DNA from: Zygnema cylindricum
Taxonomy: Eukaryota > Streptophyta > Zygnematophyceae > Zygnematales > Zygnemataceae
Length of the DNA: 64,000 nt
Direction: 5' to 3'
NCBI GenBank assembly: GCA_037447655.1
Contig: JBBHKE010001973.1
Span: forward strand, 773,954 to 837,953
The position numbers were made by a program, and so were the translations under genes. Shown piece by piece: positions 24,068-35,633 of this stretch. Every line of letters starts with the position of its first letter. The stretch's first letter is position 1. The notes under the pieces were generated by a model that was given only the letters and a program-made list of their open reading frames with translations, was not told the DNA's origin and searched no databases.

Positions 24068-24573
24068 TTATAGTTCGGCTTATGGTTCAGTTTTACAACG
24101 GTTTCGCAGATAATAGCAGAGAGAGTACAGTACACCGTGTATCGATATCACTAATATTTTTTTCACCACTCAAAATATGTTTTCTCGGTGCACTCTTGTC
24201 CCTTTCAATTTAAGACCGCCAATCGGAAGCTGAGAATCTTACCTTTCAATCGCAACCGTTAAATATAAAAATCGACATGTGTGTACGGAGAAAAGATGTT
24301 TAAAGAGACGAAAAAAACATTACCACTAATAATGATGCAATGTGTACTGTACTACCCTAAAAGCTACCCCTGAGGACGCAAAAGCTGTTCAATAATTAAT
24401 TTCATTGAAATTGAAAAAAGAACAAGTAGCCAACGTGATTTCTAGGATTTGAACCCTCGTTGCTCACACTTCCGGAAAAACGTAAACATTTTCGTCGTTT
24501 TTGTCGTTTTTGTCACTTTTGCCTGTACTCATTTCGTAGGTGCGTGTTCAAACCCTGATCTCGTCGAATTTTT

Positions 24574-25474
24574 TAGTGTTGGGTATCGAGGACCTTTTGC
24601 CGATATTCGATATATATCGAATTTGAGGTACCCGATAATCGATACATCGCTTCGATAAATCGAAAATCAATATATCGCGATACATCACCGATATATCGTA
24701 TCGCTAATATATCGAGGCATTAAAAAAAAAAAAAAAAATTCACAGGTCTCCAAAGTCACTTGCCTTCGGACAAGGTTACTATATAATCTTTGCCGAAAAG
24801 AAATACGGTTTTTTCTTGAAAGTGAAAAACTTTTTTACAGAAAGTGCGATGGAAAAACCATCAAAGTACAAAGGGGGTAAAAAAAAGAAAAAGCACAGTC
24901 ATCAGAGTGAAGGAGATCACTGACGCGGTACACTTGCGAAGTACACTTACATAATAAGTAAGTACGGATTTCCATACGAAAATGGTCGATTTTCAAATCT
25001 TTGACGATTTTAAAGATTTGATCGTCAACTTACAAGGAACCACTCAAATCAAACCACGTATGTAGAAACTTGTTTACAGACGATACGCGATGTAACCGAG
25101 GCCTCTGTAAAACAGAAATTTTATGTCCGTACTATAACAGAGACCTCTTGATGTAACCATACCCCAAATAAGTAATTATATGAATTACAGAATTAGTACT
25201 ATTTTGTCGGTTATATTTTGCGACGTCTACCTTTAAGTCACGGATGAAAATCACGTCGTACGTGGCGTATTAGACAATTTGTCTTTTTTGCTAAAATTAC
25301 ATATTATATAGAAATATAAAATGTTAAATTTAAAAAAATACAATACATCGCGACATATATTGCGATGATTTATGTTGGTCTCAGTACGATATACAGAGGA
25401 TTCTGCTCGTTCGATATTCGATATATCGAATATCGAGATTATCACGATATGAATTTACCTGATACCCAACACTA
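24574..25474. mobile_element. hAT-like MITE, family C copy 3
   Basis: Ends TAGTGTTGGGTATCG and GATACCCAACACTA are flanked by the perfect 8-bp duplication GAATTTTT (24,566-24,573 and 25,475-25,482). Subterminal regions are dense in CGATATATCG-type palindromes. No transposase. Confidence 0.92.
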
Positions 25475-25757
25475 GAATTTTTATTCCACGACCATGATGA
25501 CATTGAACAATTTTTAGTGTTTCTTTCATAAAATTTGAACATTGAGCGTACGGATAGATCTAACACGTCCAACACATCAACATCGGATTGTTTTATGTCC
25601 GCCACGGTGGTTTTTACGGTACAAAGTACAAATTATAAAAGTACATTAAAGCAAAGAAATCATGTAAATCTGGAACTCGACTGGTCATCCATGGAAAAAA
25701 TCCTCGTATACGTATTTTATGCTTCGGATTTATCTTGTACGCTGCTTCAATTCTACA

Positions 25758-26526
25758 GTCAAAGAAAAGTGAGGTTGTTTACATAAATCCGGACCTATCC
25801 TTACTATGCTGTACCTCTTATTTTGTTTTAATACGCCAAAAACATTATAGAGAATCTTGCCAATATTCTCCAAAGTTATCAGAGGTAACTATGACCGTTG
25901 TATGTTTTTTCGCGAAGCATTCTCTTCGAAATTTTTTGTAAATGGTGATGTACCTCGAGGAGTTACATCACAATTTACAGAAAAAATTGAGCCGCGACAC
26001 ATTGGATAATGAATGGAAGTATCACCACGGCAAACCAACGGAAATCAAAAAATTTCGCACATAATATATGCATTAAAAAATTCAACGGAAATCACAAAAG
26101 TGATCTCGTAACGAGCTTTCTTCGCCCTATTTTTGTTACCGGCCATTTGTCACACTATTTGTGGAAGCGCTCATTGGTCACGCGAAAAAGCAAAAACGTT
26201 AAAAATAATAAGCTGGCATCTGACAAGCGTTTTCATAGAGTACAAAATGTGTGTGGTATGATGCCCTGGTCGGCAAGTATATAGTATGCAAATGAAGATT
26301 TCGAATTGAAGTCGGTCGGTGTAAAAACTATTTGACAATTTTCAATATACCATCTTATCTTACGTGGTTCCACTCATTTTTGAGCACGTGGATTACAGAT
26401 TGCGCGAGAGAACAACGTTCAAAGTGTAGCATTATGTAATGTTGTTCTTACAATTACATGATTTTCTGATAGAACGCCACCCTTAGTGGCAAATATGAAA
26501 TTTAATCGTCAAGTGTTACATTGAAC
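25758..26526. other. Unassigned stretch between duplicated blocks
   Basis: Sequence unique to the region between the two 2.4-kb copies. No supported gene, RNA or transposon end was found; short frames lack recognisable motifs. Confidence 0.5.
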
Positions 26527-26529
26527 TTA

Positions 26530-27368
26530 GGGTAGAATTTCAATAGACGAAAAGTGGGGTTCGTTACTGACGTCGTACGTTTTCATACAACGCCATACAA
26601 GTTCATACCTTAATTTTTTTTTTTACTGAAAACATCGTTACTGGAAAGCTGTTAGGAGGCTCCAATGAGCTATGCATAATTCTGGACCGTTGGATATTTC
26701 ACTTTTTGAGATCCCTGGAGAAATAGCGCACATCGTTCAGTGTGAAGATACTCTCCTCGCGAGGAGAGTTGCACGATACTGGTCGTGTAACATTGGTACA
26801 AGTGAAAAAGAAAAAAATATCCACTTTGAACACGTTATCACAGGCCTACACGTCTTCCAAGCCATGTGCCGACTACCACGCTGGATGCAAGTGAGCTGAA
26901 AATATCCTCGCACGTTCCGTCTGACATCCACCGACATTCAAAGTTTGCCGCAACCTTCAAAGTTTGCCGCGTCTTTTTGCCATTCCGTTTCGAAAATTTG
27001 ATTTCCGATTTCAAAATAAAAAATCTGGCTCCATCCACCGACATTCAAAGTTTGCCGCAACCTTCAAAGTTTGCCGCGTCTTTTTGCCATTCCATTTCGA
27101 AAATTTGATTTCCGATTTCAAAATAAAAATCTGGCCGCAAACTTTACGTACGAATCATTAACTACCTCCGGTTGTACAGATATTTTGTTTTGACTTAGCG
27201 TTTGAAGATTTTCTTTAAGATTTTCAAATCTGGACTCTAACCTACGTGGCGCCAATCATAATTGAGGAAGGTTTGTTACTCCCCCGACAAAATGGAATAG
27301 TCTTCCAGTAAACGGTGCCAGTAGAATTTTCCGTACATTTACTGGGACCGCCTAATGGAATTCTACCC
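26530..27368. mobile_element. PIF/Harbinger-like MITE, family B copy 4
   Basis: The left end GGGTAGAATTTCAATA is preceded by TTA; the right end TAATGGAATTCTACCC is followed by TAA. It is about 100 bp longer than its relatives because an internal segment starting CATCCACCGACATTC is tandemly duplicated (about 26,926-27,025 and 27,031-27,132). Confidence 0.85.
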
Positions 27369-27459
27369 TAAGTAGTTTTTCAAACGATGAAACTGAGCCA
27401 CTTCTGTTTCAACTGTCGGATTGATTCGGTGAAAGAGAAGTGGCAAAAAAGCCGGCTTA

Positions 27460-28193
27460 GGGTAACATTCCATTAGGCGGTCCTAGTAAATGTACGGACA
27501 AGTCTCTTGACATCGTTTACTAGAAGTCCACTCCATTTTGTCGGGCCAGTAACAAACCTTCCTCAAGTATGATTGCCCCCACATAAGTTATAGTCCAGAT
27601 GTTGAACATCTTAAAAAAATATACAATCGGGAAAGTCATAACGAAATATATGTATTATCGGAGGTAGTTAATGATTCGTACGTAAAGTTTGCGGCCAGAT
27701 TTTGATTTTGAAAATGGAAATCAAAATTTCGAAACAGAATGGCAAAAAACGCAGCAAACTTTGAAGGCCGCGGTAAACTTTGAATGTCGGTGGATGTCAA
27801 AGGGAGCGTGCGAGGATATTTTTGGCTGACCTGCATCCAGCGTGGCAGGAGGCACATGGAATGTACGATGTGTAGGCCTGTGATCGCTTGTTCAAAGTAG
27901 ATATTTTTCGCTTTTTCACGTGTACCAATGGTAATCATCTAGTGGGACACAACTCTCCTCACGAGGAGAGTTGCGTTCCACTGGATGATGTGCGCGATTG
28001 ATTCGCGGATCTCAAAAAGTGAAGTATCCAACGGTCAGGAATTACTCCTACATCATTGGAGTTTCTCGACAGCTTTCCAGTAACGATGTTTCGTCTGACA
28101 AACAAAATAATTGGTACAACTCTGTACGGCGCTGTACGAAAATGTACGACATCGAGTGACGAACCCCACTTTTCGTCTAATGTAATGTTACCC
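27460..28193. mobile_element. PIF/Harbinger-like MITE, family B copy 5
   Basis: Duplicate of copy 3 with the same ends and TTA flanks (27,457-27,459 and 28,194-28,196), part of the 2.4-kb repeat. Confidence 0.88.
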
Positions 28194-28699
28194 TTATAGT
28201 TCGGCTTATGGTTCAGTTTTACAACGGTTTCGCAGATAATAGCAGAGAGAGTACAGTACACCGTGTATCGATATCACTAATATTTTTTTCACCACTCAAA
28301 ATATGTTTTCTCGGTGCACTCTTGTCCCTTTCAATTTAAGACCGCCAATCGGAAGCTGAGAATCTTACCTTTCAATCGCAACCGTTAAATATAAAAATCG
28401 ACATGTGTGTACGGAGAAAAGATGTTTAAAGAGACGAAAAAAACATTACCACTAATAATGATGCAATGTGTACTGTACTACCCTAAAAGCTACCCCTGAG
28501 GACGCAAAAGCTGTTCAATAATTAATTTCATTGAAATTGAAAAAAGAACAAGTAGCCAACGTGATTTCTAGGATTTGAACCCTCGTTGCTCACACTTCCG
28601 GAAAAACGTAAACATTTTCGTCGTTTTTGTCGTTTTTGTCACTTTTGCCTGTACTCATTTCGTAGGTGCGTGTTCAAACCCTGATCTCGTCGAATTTTT

Positions 28700-29593
28700 T
28701 AGTGTTGGGTATCGAGGACCTTTTGCCGATATTCGATATATATCGAATTTGAGGTACCCGATAATCGATACATCGCTTCGATAAATCGAAAATCAATATA
28801 TCGCGATACATCACCGATATATCGTATCGCTAATATATCGAGGCATTAAAAAAAAAAAATTCGGGTCTCCAAAGTCACTTGCCTTCGGACAAGGTTACTA
28901 TATAATCTTTGCCGAAAAGAAATACGGTTTTTTCTTGAAAGTGAAAAACTTTTTTACAGAAAGTGCGATGGAAAAACCATCAAAGTACAAAGGGGGTAAA
29001 AAAAAGAAAAAGCACAGTCATCAGAGTGAAGGAGATCACTGACGCGGTACACTTGCGAAGTACACTTACATAATAAGTAAGTACGGATTTCCATACGAAA
29101 ATGGTCGATTTTCAAATCTTTGACGATTTTAAAGATTTGATCGTCAACTTACAAGGAACCACTCAAATCAAACCACGTATGTAGAAACTTGTTTACAGAC
29201 GATACGCGATGTAACCGAGGCCTCTGTAAAACAGAAATTTTATGTCCGTACTATAACAGAGACCTCTTGATGTAACCATACCCCAAATAAGTAATTATAT
29301 GAATTACAGAATTAGTACTATTTTGTCGGTTATATTTTGCGACGTCTACCTTTAAGTCACGGATGAAAATCACGTCGTACGTGGCGTATTAGACAATTTG
29401 TCTTTTTTGCTAAAATTACATATTATATAGAAATATAAAATGTTAAATTTAAAAAAATACAATACATCGCGACATATATTGCGATGATTTATGTTGGTCT
29501 CAGTACGATATACAGAGGATTCTGCTCGTTCGATATTCGATATATCGAATATCGAGATTATCACGATATGAATTTACCTGATACCCAACACTA
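28700..29593. mobile_element. hAT-like MITE, family C copy 4
   Basis: Duplicate of copy 3 within the 2.4-kb repeat, with the same GAATTTTT 8-bp flanks and a poly-A run 7 bases shorter. It did not insert independently. Confidence 0.92.
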
Positions 29594-29876
29594 GAATTTT
29601 TATTCCACGACCATGATGACATTGAACAATTTTTAGTGTTTCTTTCATAAAATTTGAACATTGAGCGTACGGATAGATCTAACACGTCCAACACATCAAC
29701 ATCGGATTGTTTTATGTCCGCCACGGTGGTTTTTACGGTACAAAGTACAAATTATAAAAGTACATTAAAGCAAAGAAATCATGTAAATCTGGAACTCGAC
29801 TGGTCATCCATGGAAAAAATCCTCGTATACGTATTTTATGCTTCGGATTTATCTTGTACGCTGCTTCAATTCTACA

Positions 29877-30650
29877 TTAAAAAAGAGTTGCACACTTTTT
29901 GTCTAATCATAATAATCTAGTAATGATAGATAGTGATATTTTGGAGAACGTTGCAAAGACTGAATAATCGCCTATATTGTAAAATAATATAAAGGTAAAT
30001 GTGAAATCATGGACCTACAGACAGATATTTTTCAAGACAGAAAGATAGATACACAAGACGACAAAATGACACAACATGGACATTGAGACATTAGACAGAA
30101 ACAGTTCAATCTTCAATTCTGGCTATTGTCAAAACAATACAAAAATGCAAAGATTGCTTTCGTTTGAAGGCCAAGAGAGAGAATTGAGCATTGACGACAA
30201 GCGTAAAAAAAAAAAAAAGGGACAGGATCTCGTTTACAATCTAATACCTTCTTCTAAAGCTTCGCAACAATACAAAAATGAAAATCAAAATAAAAAGAAA
30301 TTCACACCATTTGCAAAAAAAACAAAACAAAACAAAAAAAAAAATTTCCGGTGGATTTCCATTCAAAGACGTTGCTCAAAATTTAGCTTTTTTTACAAAG
30401 ACAATACTCCAACCCGAGAGCGAAAACTAGCACTTTCTCCTCTATCAAAATCAACAAAACAACATGACAAAAATGGAAACACATAGTACTTTACTTTTGT
30501 GCTTTTCTTTCTTAATTGTTTTTCTTTCCGTGAGATGACGAGGCGACACCAATACTTTTCCTCTTTTCAAGCTATTCTGTACAAATTGACCGGAGCACTA
30601 CCTTGGTGTTAAGTTAGAGGCATGTCTCAGCCTCAATTTGATTCAGCTTT
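29877..30650. other. Stretch without a recognised gene
   Basis: A plus-strand frame at 30,076-30,486 starts with MDIETLDRNSS and is rich in Lys, Gln and Asn, with no family I recognise; it may be chance. This is where MA3-domain exons of the neighbouring PDCD4-like gene would be expected on the minus strand, and none can be seen. Confidence 0.45.
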
Positions 30651-30654
30651 AAGG

Positions 30655-30770
30655 GTTTTTCAGGTCTTTTTAGGGTATTTCAGGTCTTTATAGGGTTTTC
30701 CAGGTCTATTCAGGGTTTTTCCAGGTCTTCTTGGGGTTTTTCCAGGTCTTTTTGAGGTTTTCCAGGTCAG
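30655..30770. repeat. Minisatellite abutting the PDCD4-like stop codon
   Basis: Five to six copies of a roughly 22-26-base unit resembling TTTTCCAGGTCTTTTTAGGG. The array begins immediately at the stop codon of the minus-strand PDCD4-like gene, the point where homology to that family is lost. Confidence 0.8.
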
Positions 30771-31418
30771 TCCCCTAAGACAACTTTCTTCACTACAGGT
30801 TCAGGATGTGGCGTCTCTGCAGTTTGCCTGCAATAAGAACCAAAAACAAAGTCATTGACATTACTTACAACGAAACAACTCCAAAGACATAGCTGTAAAC
30901 TGTTCATTCTTCCAAAGCAACAGTTTAGAAAACGCAGAAAATCACAATACTTACAACGCGACCATTTAAGAAAGAAACACTCATACACAGTCGTCTAGAG
31001 ATTGTACTTACAAAGCAACAATTTTCAAAACTTAGTCATAAACATACTCATTCACACAAACATTTTAAGAAACATAGACATCAAAACTAAGTCATTTGCA
31101 ATACTTCAAAACAGTGAGACTAATGTCTCCAGGAATTCAGTTAACCATTCAACATTGCCACTTTTACAAAAAAGGTCGAACAATTACGAAAATATTGTCC
31201 TTTTCAATACATACAAAAAGATATGATACTGCTTCCAAAGGATTCTGTTGACCGTACCAAGAGTGCCAGTTTTGAAAAATAACTAACTTTCTAAACTTGT
31301 AACAATAATACAAACCAATGGAGAATAAAACAAAAATCTCCCATTCCAATGAAACGCAGCAGCAGAGAGAAATGGAGAAGGGAGGGAGGGAGGGAGGAAG
31401 GAAAGGGGGATAGGAGGG

Positions 31419-31474
<56 letters not shown>

Positions 31475-33734
31475 TACAAACCTTGGTTCAGGTACAGTCT
31501 CCTCGTCTTCGTCGTAGTTTGGATCGTTTTTGTCCAAAGCTGCGACAACCGGTTCATTGTACTCATCTCCCGGTCGACCCCAAACATGTTTCCCTCCTCC
31601 CCCCTCTGCGTGACAATGTCACATGCTTCAGAGCTCTTACAAAAAAGACCAAACAAAAGACGGCTGAGAGAAAAAAAAGAAAAAAAAACTAAACAGAAGT
31701 GGTCTGAGTTCATTAATACGCGGCAATCTCGAAGAAGAAGTTTTGTAATATCGTACGATCTTCAGTTTATTTCCATTTTAAACATATAATACTAATTTAC
31801 CGGAAGGAGACGTGGCAGATTGTAGTCCACTCGCTGAAATAGTGTTGTTAACACCATTTTTGGCCAAAAAAAGTCGTGACCGAATTAGTGTTGTTATCTC
31901 TAATAGCGATAGGCAATTTAGTGGATCCTTAGCGTTAACACTTTATAAGTATTAACTACTCTTAATTTGCGTGCTTTGAAATAGTACTATCAACACTTAT
32001 TTATGATTTTGAGTCAAAACCATCTGCTTGGAATGAGAATGATCAACTCTAATAATGGTTCGCTTAACTAAATAGTATTATTAACACCAATTTATGATTT
32101 TGCATCAAAAAGTAGTGCACTAGAATTAGAGTGATAAACTCTAACAGCGATGGGCTTGCTACACTGCTGGTCTTCATTATTAGAGTTAAATCACTCCAAT
32201 TCTAGTGCATAATTTTTTTCACTCAAAAATCATTAATATTGTAAACAATAATATTTAGTTAATTGGCTCATGATGAGCCATGTGGCGGAACATACTATAG
32301 AGTAGTTAATTCTTAAAAAGTGCTGAGGCTAAGGATTCGCTAACCCCTATAGCGATGTAAGGTGTATCTTGTAAATTAAAAAGTAAAAATTTTAATGAAC
32401 TGGTGGCTACCATTAGTGGAAAAGAGATAACATGTCATTTTATCAAACAGCATATTTCAACTCTTGACAAAGGATCCAACTCATAACAAAAGGTATCTTA
32501 AATGAGAAAGAGGTTTAAGACAAAGGACCAATTTTTACATATTTTTATATATTTTCATATATTTTCATATAACGTTCACTACCTTCCAAAGATGTCTCTA
32601 AATGAGGTGGCCACGTGTATTTTTCTTCTAGATTTTCTAAATATATGCATGAGATGTATTTTCATATTTTATACCTTTTTTAGGATTTCCCCGAACGCCA
32701 GTTCCTGCCATTAAAAGAAAACACAAAAGTGAAGGAAAAAAATGTTAAGCAATGTTAATTTCATAAGTTCAATAAAAAAAAGAAAAAAAAAAAAAACAAA
32801 AGAAATAAACAAAAATAACAATTGTATAAAATTAACAATGGACCAAAAGGGAGTTTTAGCAATTTTGTCATTAATCTTGCCAAATATAAAATATGTTTAA
32901 TAAACTATTTTAAAATTAGCCAATCCTTTACCGGTTCACCTTCAGGCTAATTTTGGCATAAAATTCCTCAACTCAACATTTCAAGTAAAATTATTGAATT
33001 TACATTTAAATTCGGATTTACATTAAATTTAATCATATTTTGACATACAGGACAATGACAGTCCAGGCGAAATGGAGGAACACAAGAAAGGATCTAAAAC
33101 ACATTTTGTAATTACTCCAGTCAAATAAACCACAGAAATAATGATAATAATAATAATAAATAAATAATAATAACAATAATAATCATAATCATAATCACAA
33201 CAAGGATAATCATTAATCATAATTATAATCATAAATCATAATCATAATTTAAATAATGACAATCATAAAGATAATTATAATAATCACAACAATAATAATC
33301 ATAATCAAATCATAATAATAACCACCATAACCATGATTATAATAATCATAATCATAACAAATCAAAAAAAAAATCCATTTCCTCAGCAATATTGAATAGA
33401 TTTTCCTCAGAAACTTCAACAATATCCAAATTATGTCAAATTGTGCCACAATTCTTCTTCCTTTCACTCGTCTTCTTCGGGAAAAATTGCAACAAATATT
33501 TTCATCTTCTTCCTGCATATATTCGTTTATAGAATGCAATAAAAGCTGCAGTTATCCATCCTCTCAAGAAACAAAACTCAAAAAAATCAAGAAAAAACTC
33601 TAACAACTCAAAACTCAAAAAAACTAAATAGAGTAAACTTAAAACTTACCAGAATGTCTTTCTAATCTTTCAGAACCCTTCTTCACATTAACTTGGTGAG
33701 TATGGACCTCTCCTCTGGTAGCATGGTCAGCCAT
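30767..33734 (-). CDS. PDCD4-like N-terminal protein lacking MA3 domains (possibly truncated)
   Basis: PDCD4 and its plant MRF-type relatives bind the helicase eIF4A through MA3 domains and repress translation. Four minus-strand exons splice in phase: 33,734-33,650 (MADHATRGEVHTHQ start), 32,704-32,675 (30 nt), 31,605-31,482 and 30,827-30,767 (stop TGA), total 300 nt for 99 residues. The joined product contains LERHSGTGVRGNPKKE, then GGGGKHVWGRPGDEY and DKNDPNYDEDEE, closely matching the conserved linker that precedes the first MA3 domain in PDCD4. Donors GTAAGT, GTATAA and GTTTGT and CAG acceptors fit; an acceptor-less start exon is expected. No MA3 sequence follows; the frame stops after VVKKVVLGD at a minisatellite. 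It may be a truncated gene, or the last exon may use an internal donor to reach exons not in view. Confidence 0.68.
31427..31470. repeat. (GA)n microsatellite
   Basis: Uninterrupted GA repeat in the PDCD4-like intron, ending 11 bases from the exon 3 donor. Confidence 0.97.
31830..32350. repeat. Possible short-repeat element in PDCD4-like intron
   Basis: The words TAGTGTTGTTA, AACTCTAATA and AGCGATRGGC recur in both orientations (for example TTAGAGTTAAATCACTCC against GGAGTGATTTAACTCTAA-like sequence). A related word (AACAGCGATGGG) recurs near 53,900. This suggests an old palindromic repeat, but I could not define ends or a target duplication. Confidence 0.3.
33125..33360. repeat. AAT/ATAATC microsatellite-like tract
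   Basis: About 235 bases built from ATAATA, AATCAT and AACAAT words in the first intron of the PDCD4-like gene. Predicted minus-strand frames here (Tyr/Ile-rich) are artefacts. Confidence 0.85.
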
Positions 33735-34488
33735 GGCTGCCTTTTCTTCCACTACAAGACAAAAAAACTGTAAAAGAAAACAGAAGCAATAATATAGACT
33801 GTGAAAGTCGATGCAAAAACGTAAGACTGCTCAAGAAAACACAAAATAGGTGAAATTTCTTACTTGAAACAAGAAAATATTGCAATTGCAATTCAGCAAC
33901 CAATATGTGCTTGTAACTTTTAGTTTCTACTTCTTATCTGGCAAGCTCCTTGCTGCTGCAACAGAAAGTACACAAAAAGGAATGTACTAGATTTTTTTAA
34001 GACCGTACGATCTCTAACTCTAAGGCGCAAATCAAGACTCACCATCCGGTACAATTCGTACATTATTTACAGTATTGTACTGTACCGTACAATAGTGTCG
34101 CAAAAAGTCGTGTGATTCGTGTAAGAATTTGTACGATTTCGTGAAGCTTGTCATCTGCACGTGCTTGAATATTTCCGCGGAGAATGCCACGTCATCCGTC
34201 GTCAAGGAATGACCTGTAGCTGAGATGACAACGAAGGAAATCTAGAAAATGCACTTTTCTGACTCAGCAAGTGTCGATAGTTCGATACGCGATGCTTCCA
34301 GTGTGAAGTTGTGAACGTTACAGCAGGTTTTCATGAGAAAGCGAGGTGTCTAGTTTTTCGGAGAAAGCGATGTGAATGATTTTTTTTTGTTTTTCGCATT
34401 CCCGTGAAAACTTCGTTAACTTTAGAAAAATGTCTACGTGGTTTACTGAGAGAACTCCACGTGAACAAAGGACTTACAGCCCTATGTC
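33735..34488. other. Putative 5' region of the PDCD4-like gene
   Basis: Lies upstream of the minus-strand ATG at 33,734. It probably holds the 5' UTR and promoter but no clear TATA box. GTAC-rich motifs at 34,030-34,110 resemble those at 13,620. No other gene is seen. Confidence 0.4.
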
Positions 34489-34491
34489 TAA

Positions 34492-35271
34492 GGGTGTGTC
34501 CCCATGTGCATAAGTAAGGGTTTTTTTCTGTCGTTTTCCTGTAATACTTAGCGTCGTACTGCCTAAGTTCCAACCGTACGAAGGAATCTCAAATTTGTAG
34601 AGTACAATTTGCGTCACCCTCGAACTTAGGATGTACGAAAATATTGTAGTCTTGTGTTTTTCGACCCACTTCGACGACAAAAAACGTCATCTTCAGCCTT
34701 ATCTTTAAAACACATGCGCGATGTGTTTTAAAACTAGGGATTTTATGTAAACAAATAGAAACACATATTTGCACGTGCCGTTATTTTCGAAGTATATCAC
34801 ACGATTTTCAAAGACAAAGGAAAGTACGGAAGTCGCTATGTTTTGTCCGTTTACATTTAATACGACAAAGAAAATTACACAATTTGTTTGGTTTTGTCCG
34901 TTTTCGTCCAGTACGGATTTTTTTTTTTGCAGGGGTCTCGAAATTCAGATGCCATTTCACGTCGACCGGACAGGAGTCTCAAAGGCAAAGTGCCTCGTCT
35001 TCAACCGTGAAATGGCACAGGTTGGAATACGCTACGTCTACAATGTCACGGTAAGTCATGCGACGTCACAATCAGTTCCAAAAAATATCGTGCGACCACA
35101 GATTGTAGACGTTGACAGACGTCACGGGTATTGTCGACGTATACAATCATCACAAGCGTAAGTTACGATTTCGTCCTTACAAACATAGGGACACTTGAAA
35201 ACCGGGTCCGGCGGATCCGCGCTAAAATACAAAGTAAGTTCACTAAGTTATAAGTACATGGGGACAAACCC
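34492..35271. mobile_element. PIF/Harbinger-like MITE, family A copy 5
   Basis: Ends GGGTGTGTCCCCATGT and ACATGGGGACAAACCC are flanked by TAA (34,489-34,491 and 35,272-35,274). Complete and 780 bp, oriented opposite to copy 3 by internal sequence. Contains GCAGGGGTCTCGAAATTC and GTAGACGTTGACAGACG-like segments shared with other copies. Confidence 0.88.
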
Positions 35272-35274
35272 TAA

Positions 35275-35633
35275 AATAGTAAAAAATATCAAAATAGGTT
35301 GTCACGCACTTTACGAAGCGTGACATAGCGTGCGATATTTTTATCTTTTCGGAAAGACCCTTCCGCCGCTTTTTTTTCTTAACGCGGAGTGAAAACGAGA
35401 CTGCCAGGTAGGCCGACAAGGGAGCTTATATTTTTTTTTTCGGGTCCCCTGTTCAGGAACCATTTTTTTTTTTTTCCCTGTAACTTCCTTTCATATCTTC
35501 TGTATCTTATTAGCTGCACGTGTATGATTTTTGTTGGTTATCGACGTGGACAATATCTTCAAACTTACACGTGATTGGCCAATATTAGAAATGTAGAGAG
35601 AGATTCTCCTCGGAAAGGCGAGTCCGCACGAGC
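35275..35633. other. Unassigned stretch between MITEs
   Basis: T-rich, without supported coding or repeat features. Confidence 0.5.

Larger units (their letters stand above)
23331..25757. repeat. 2.4-kb direct duplication, left copy
   Basis: This segment is repeated almost identically at 27,457-29,876. Spacing is 4,126 bp on the left part and 4,119 bp after a poly-A run near 24,725 that is shorter in the right copy. The left border is exactly the TTA flank of a family B MITE. It contains MITE B copy 3 and hAT-like MITE C copy 3. The common part ends at TTCTACA. Confidence 0.93.
27457..29876. repeat. 2.4-kb direct duplication, right copy
   Basis: Near-identical second copy of 23,331-25,757, again starting exactly at the TTA flank of a family B MITE and ending at TTCTACA. 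Sequences outside the borders differ. The high identity means the duplication is recent, or is an assembly artefact. Confidence 0.93.

Noticed and set aside
23510-24135. Pairs of 100-codon frames repeated at 27,636-28,261
   Set aside because: They lie within a MITE and recur only because of the 2.4-kb duplication; frames are not kept in other family copies.
30076-30486. 136-codon Lys/Gln-rich frame as a gene
   Set aside because: No recognisable domain, A-rich low complexity and no supporting context.
33440-33500. Extra exon with a basic RRRRVKGRR stretch in the PDCD4-like gene
   Set aside because: The flanking exons already join in phase and match PDCD4 across the junction without it.
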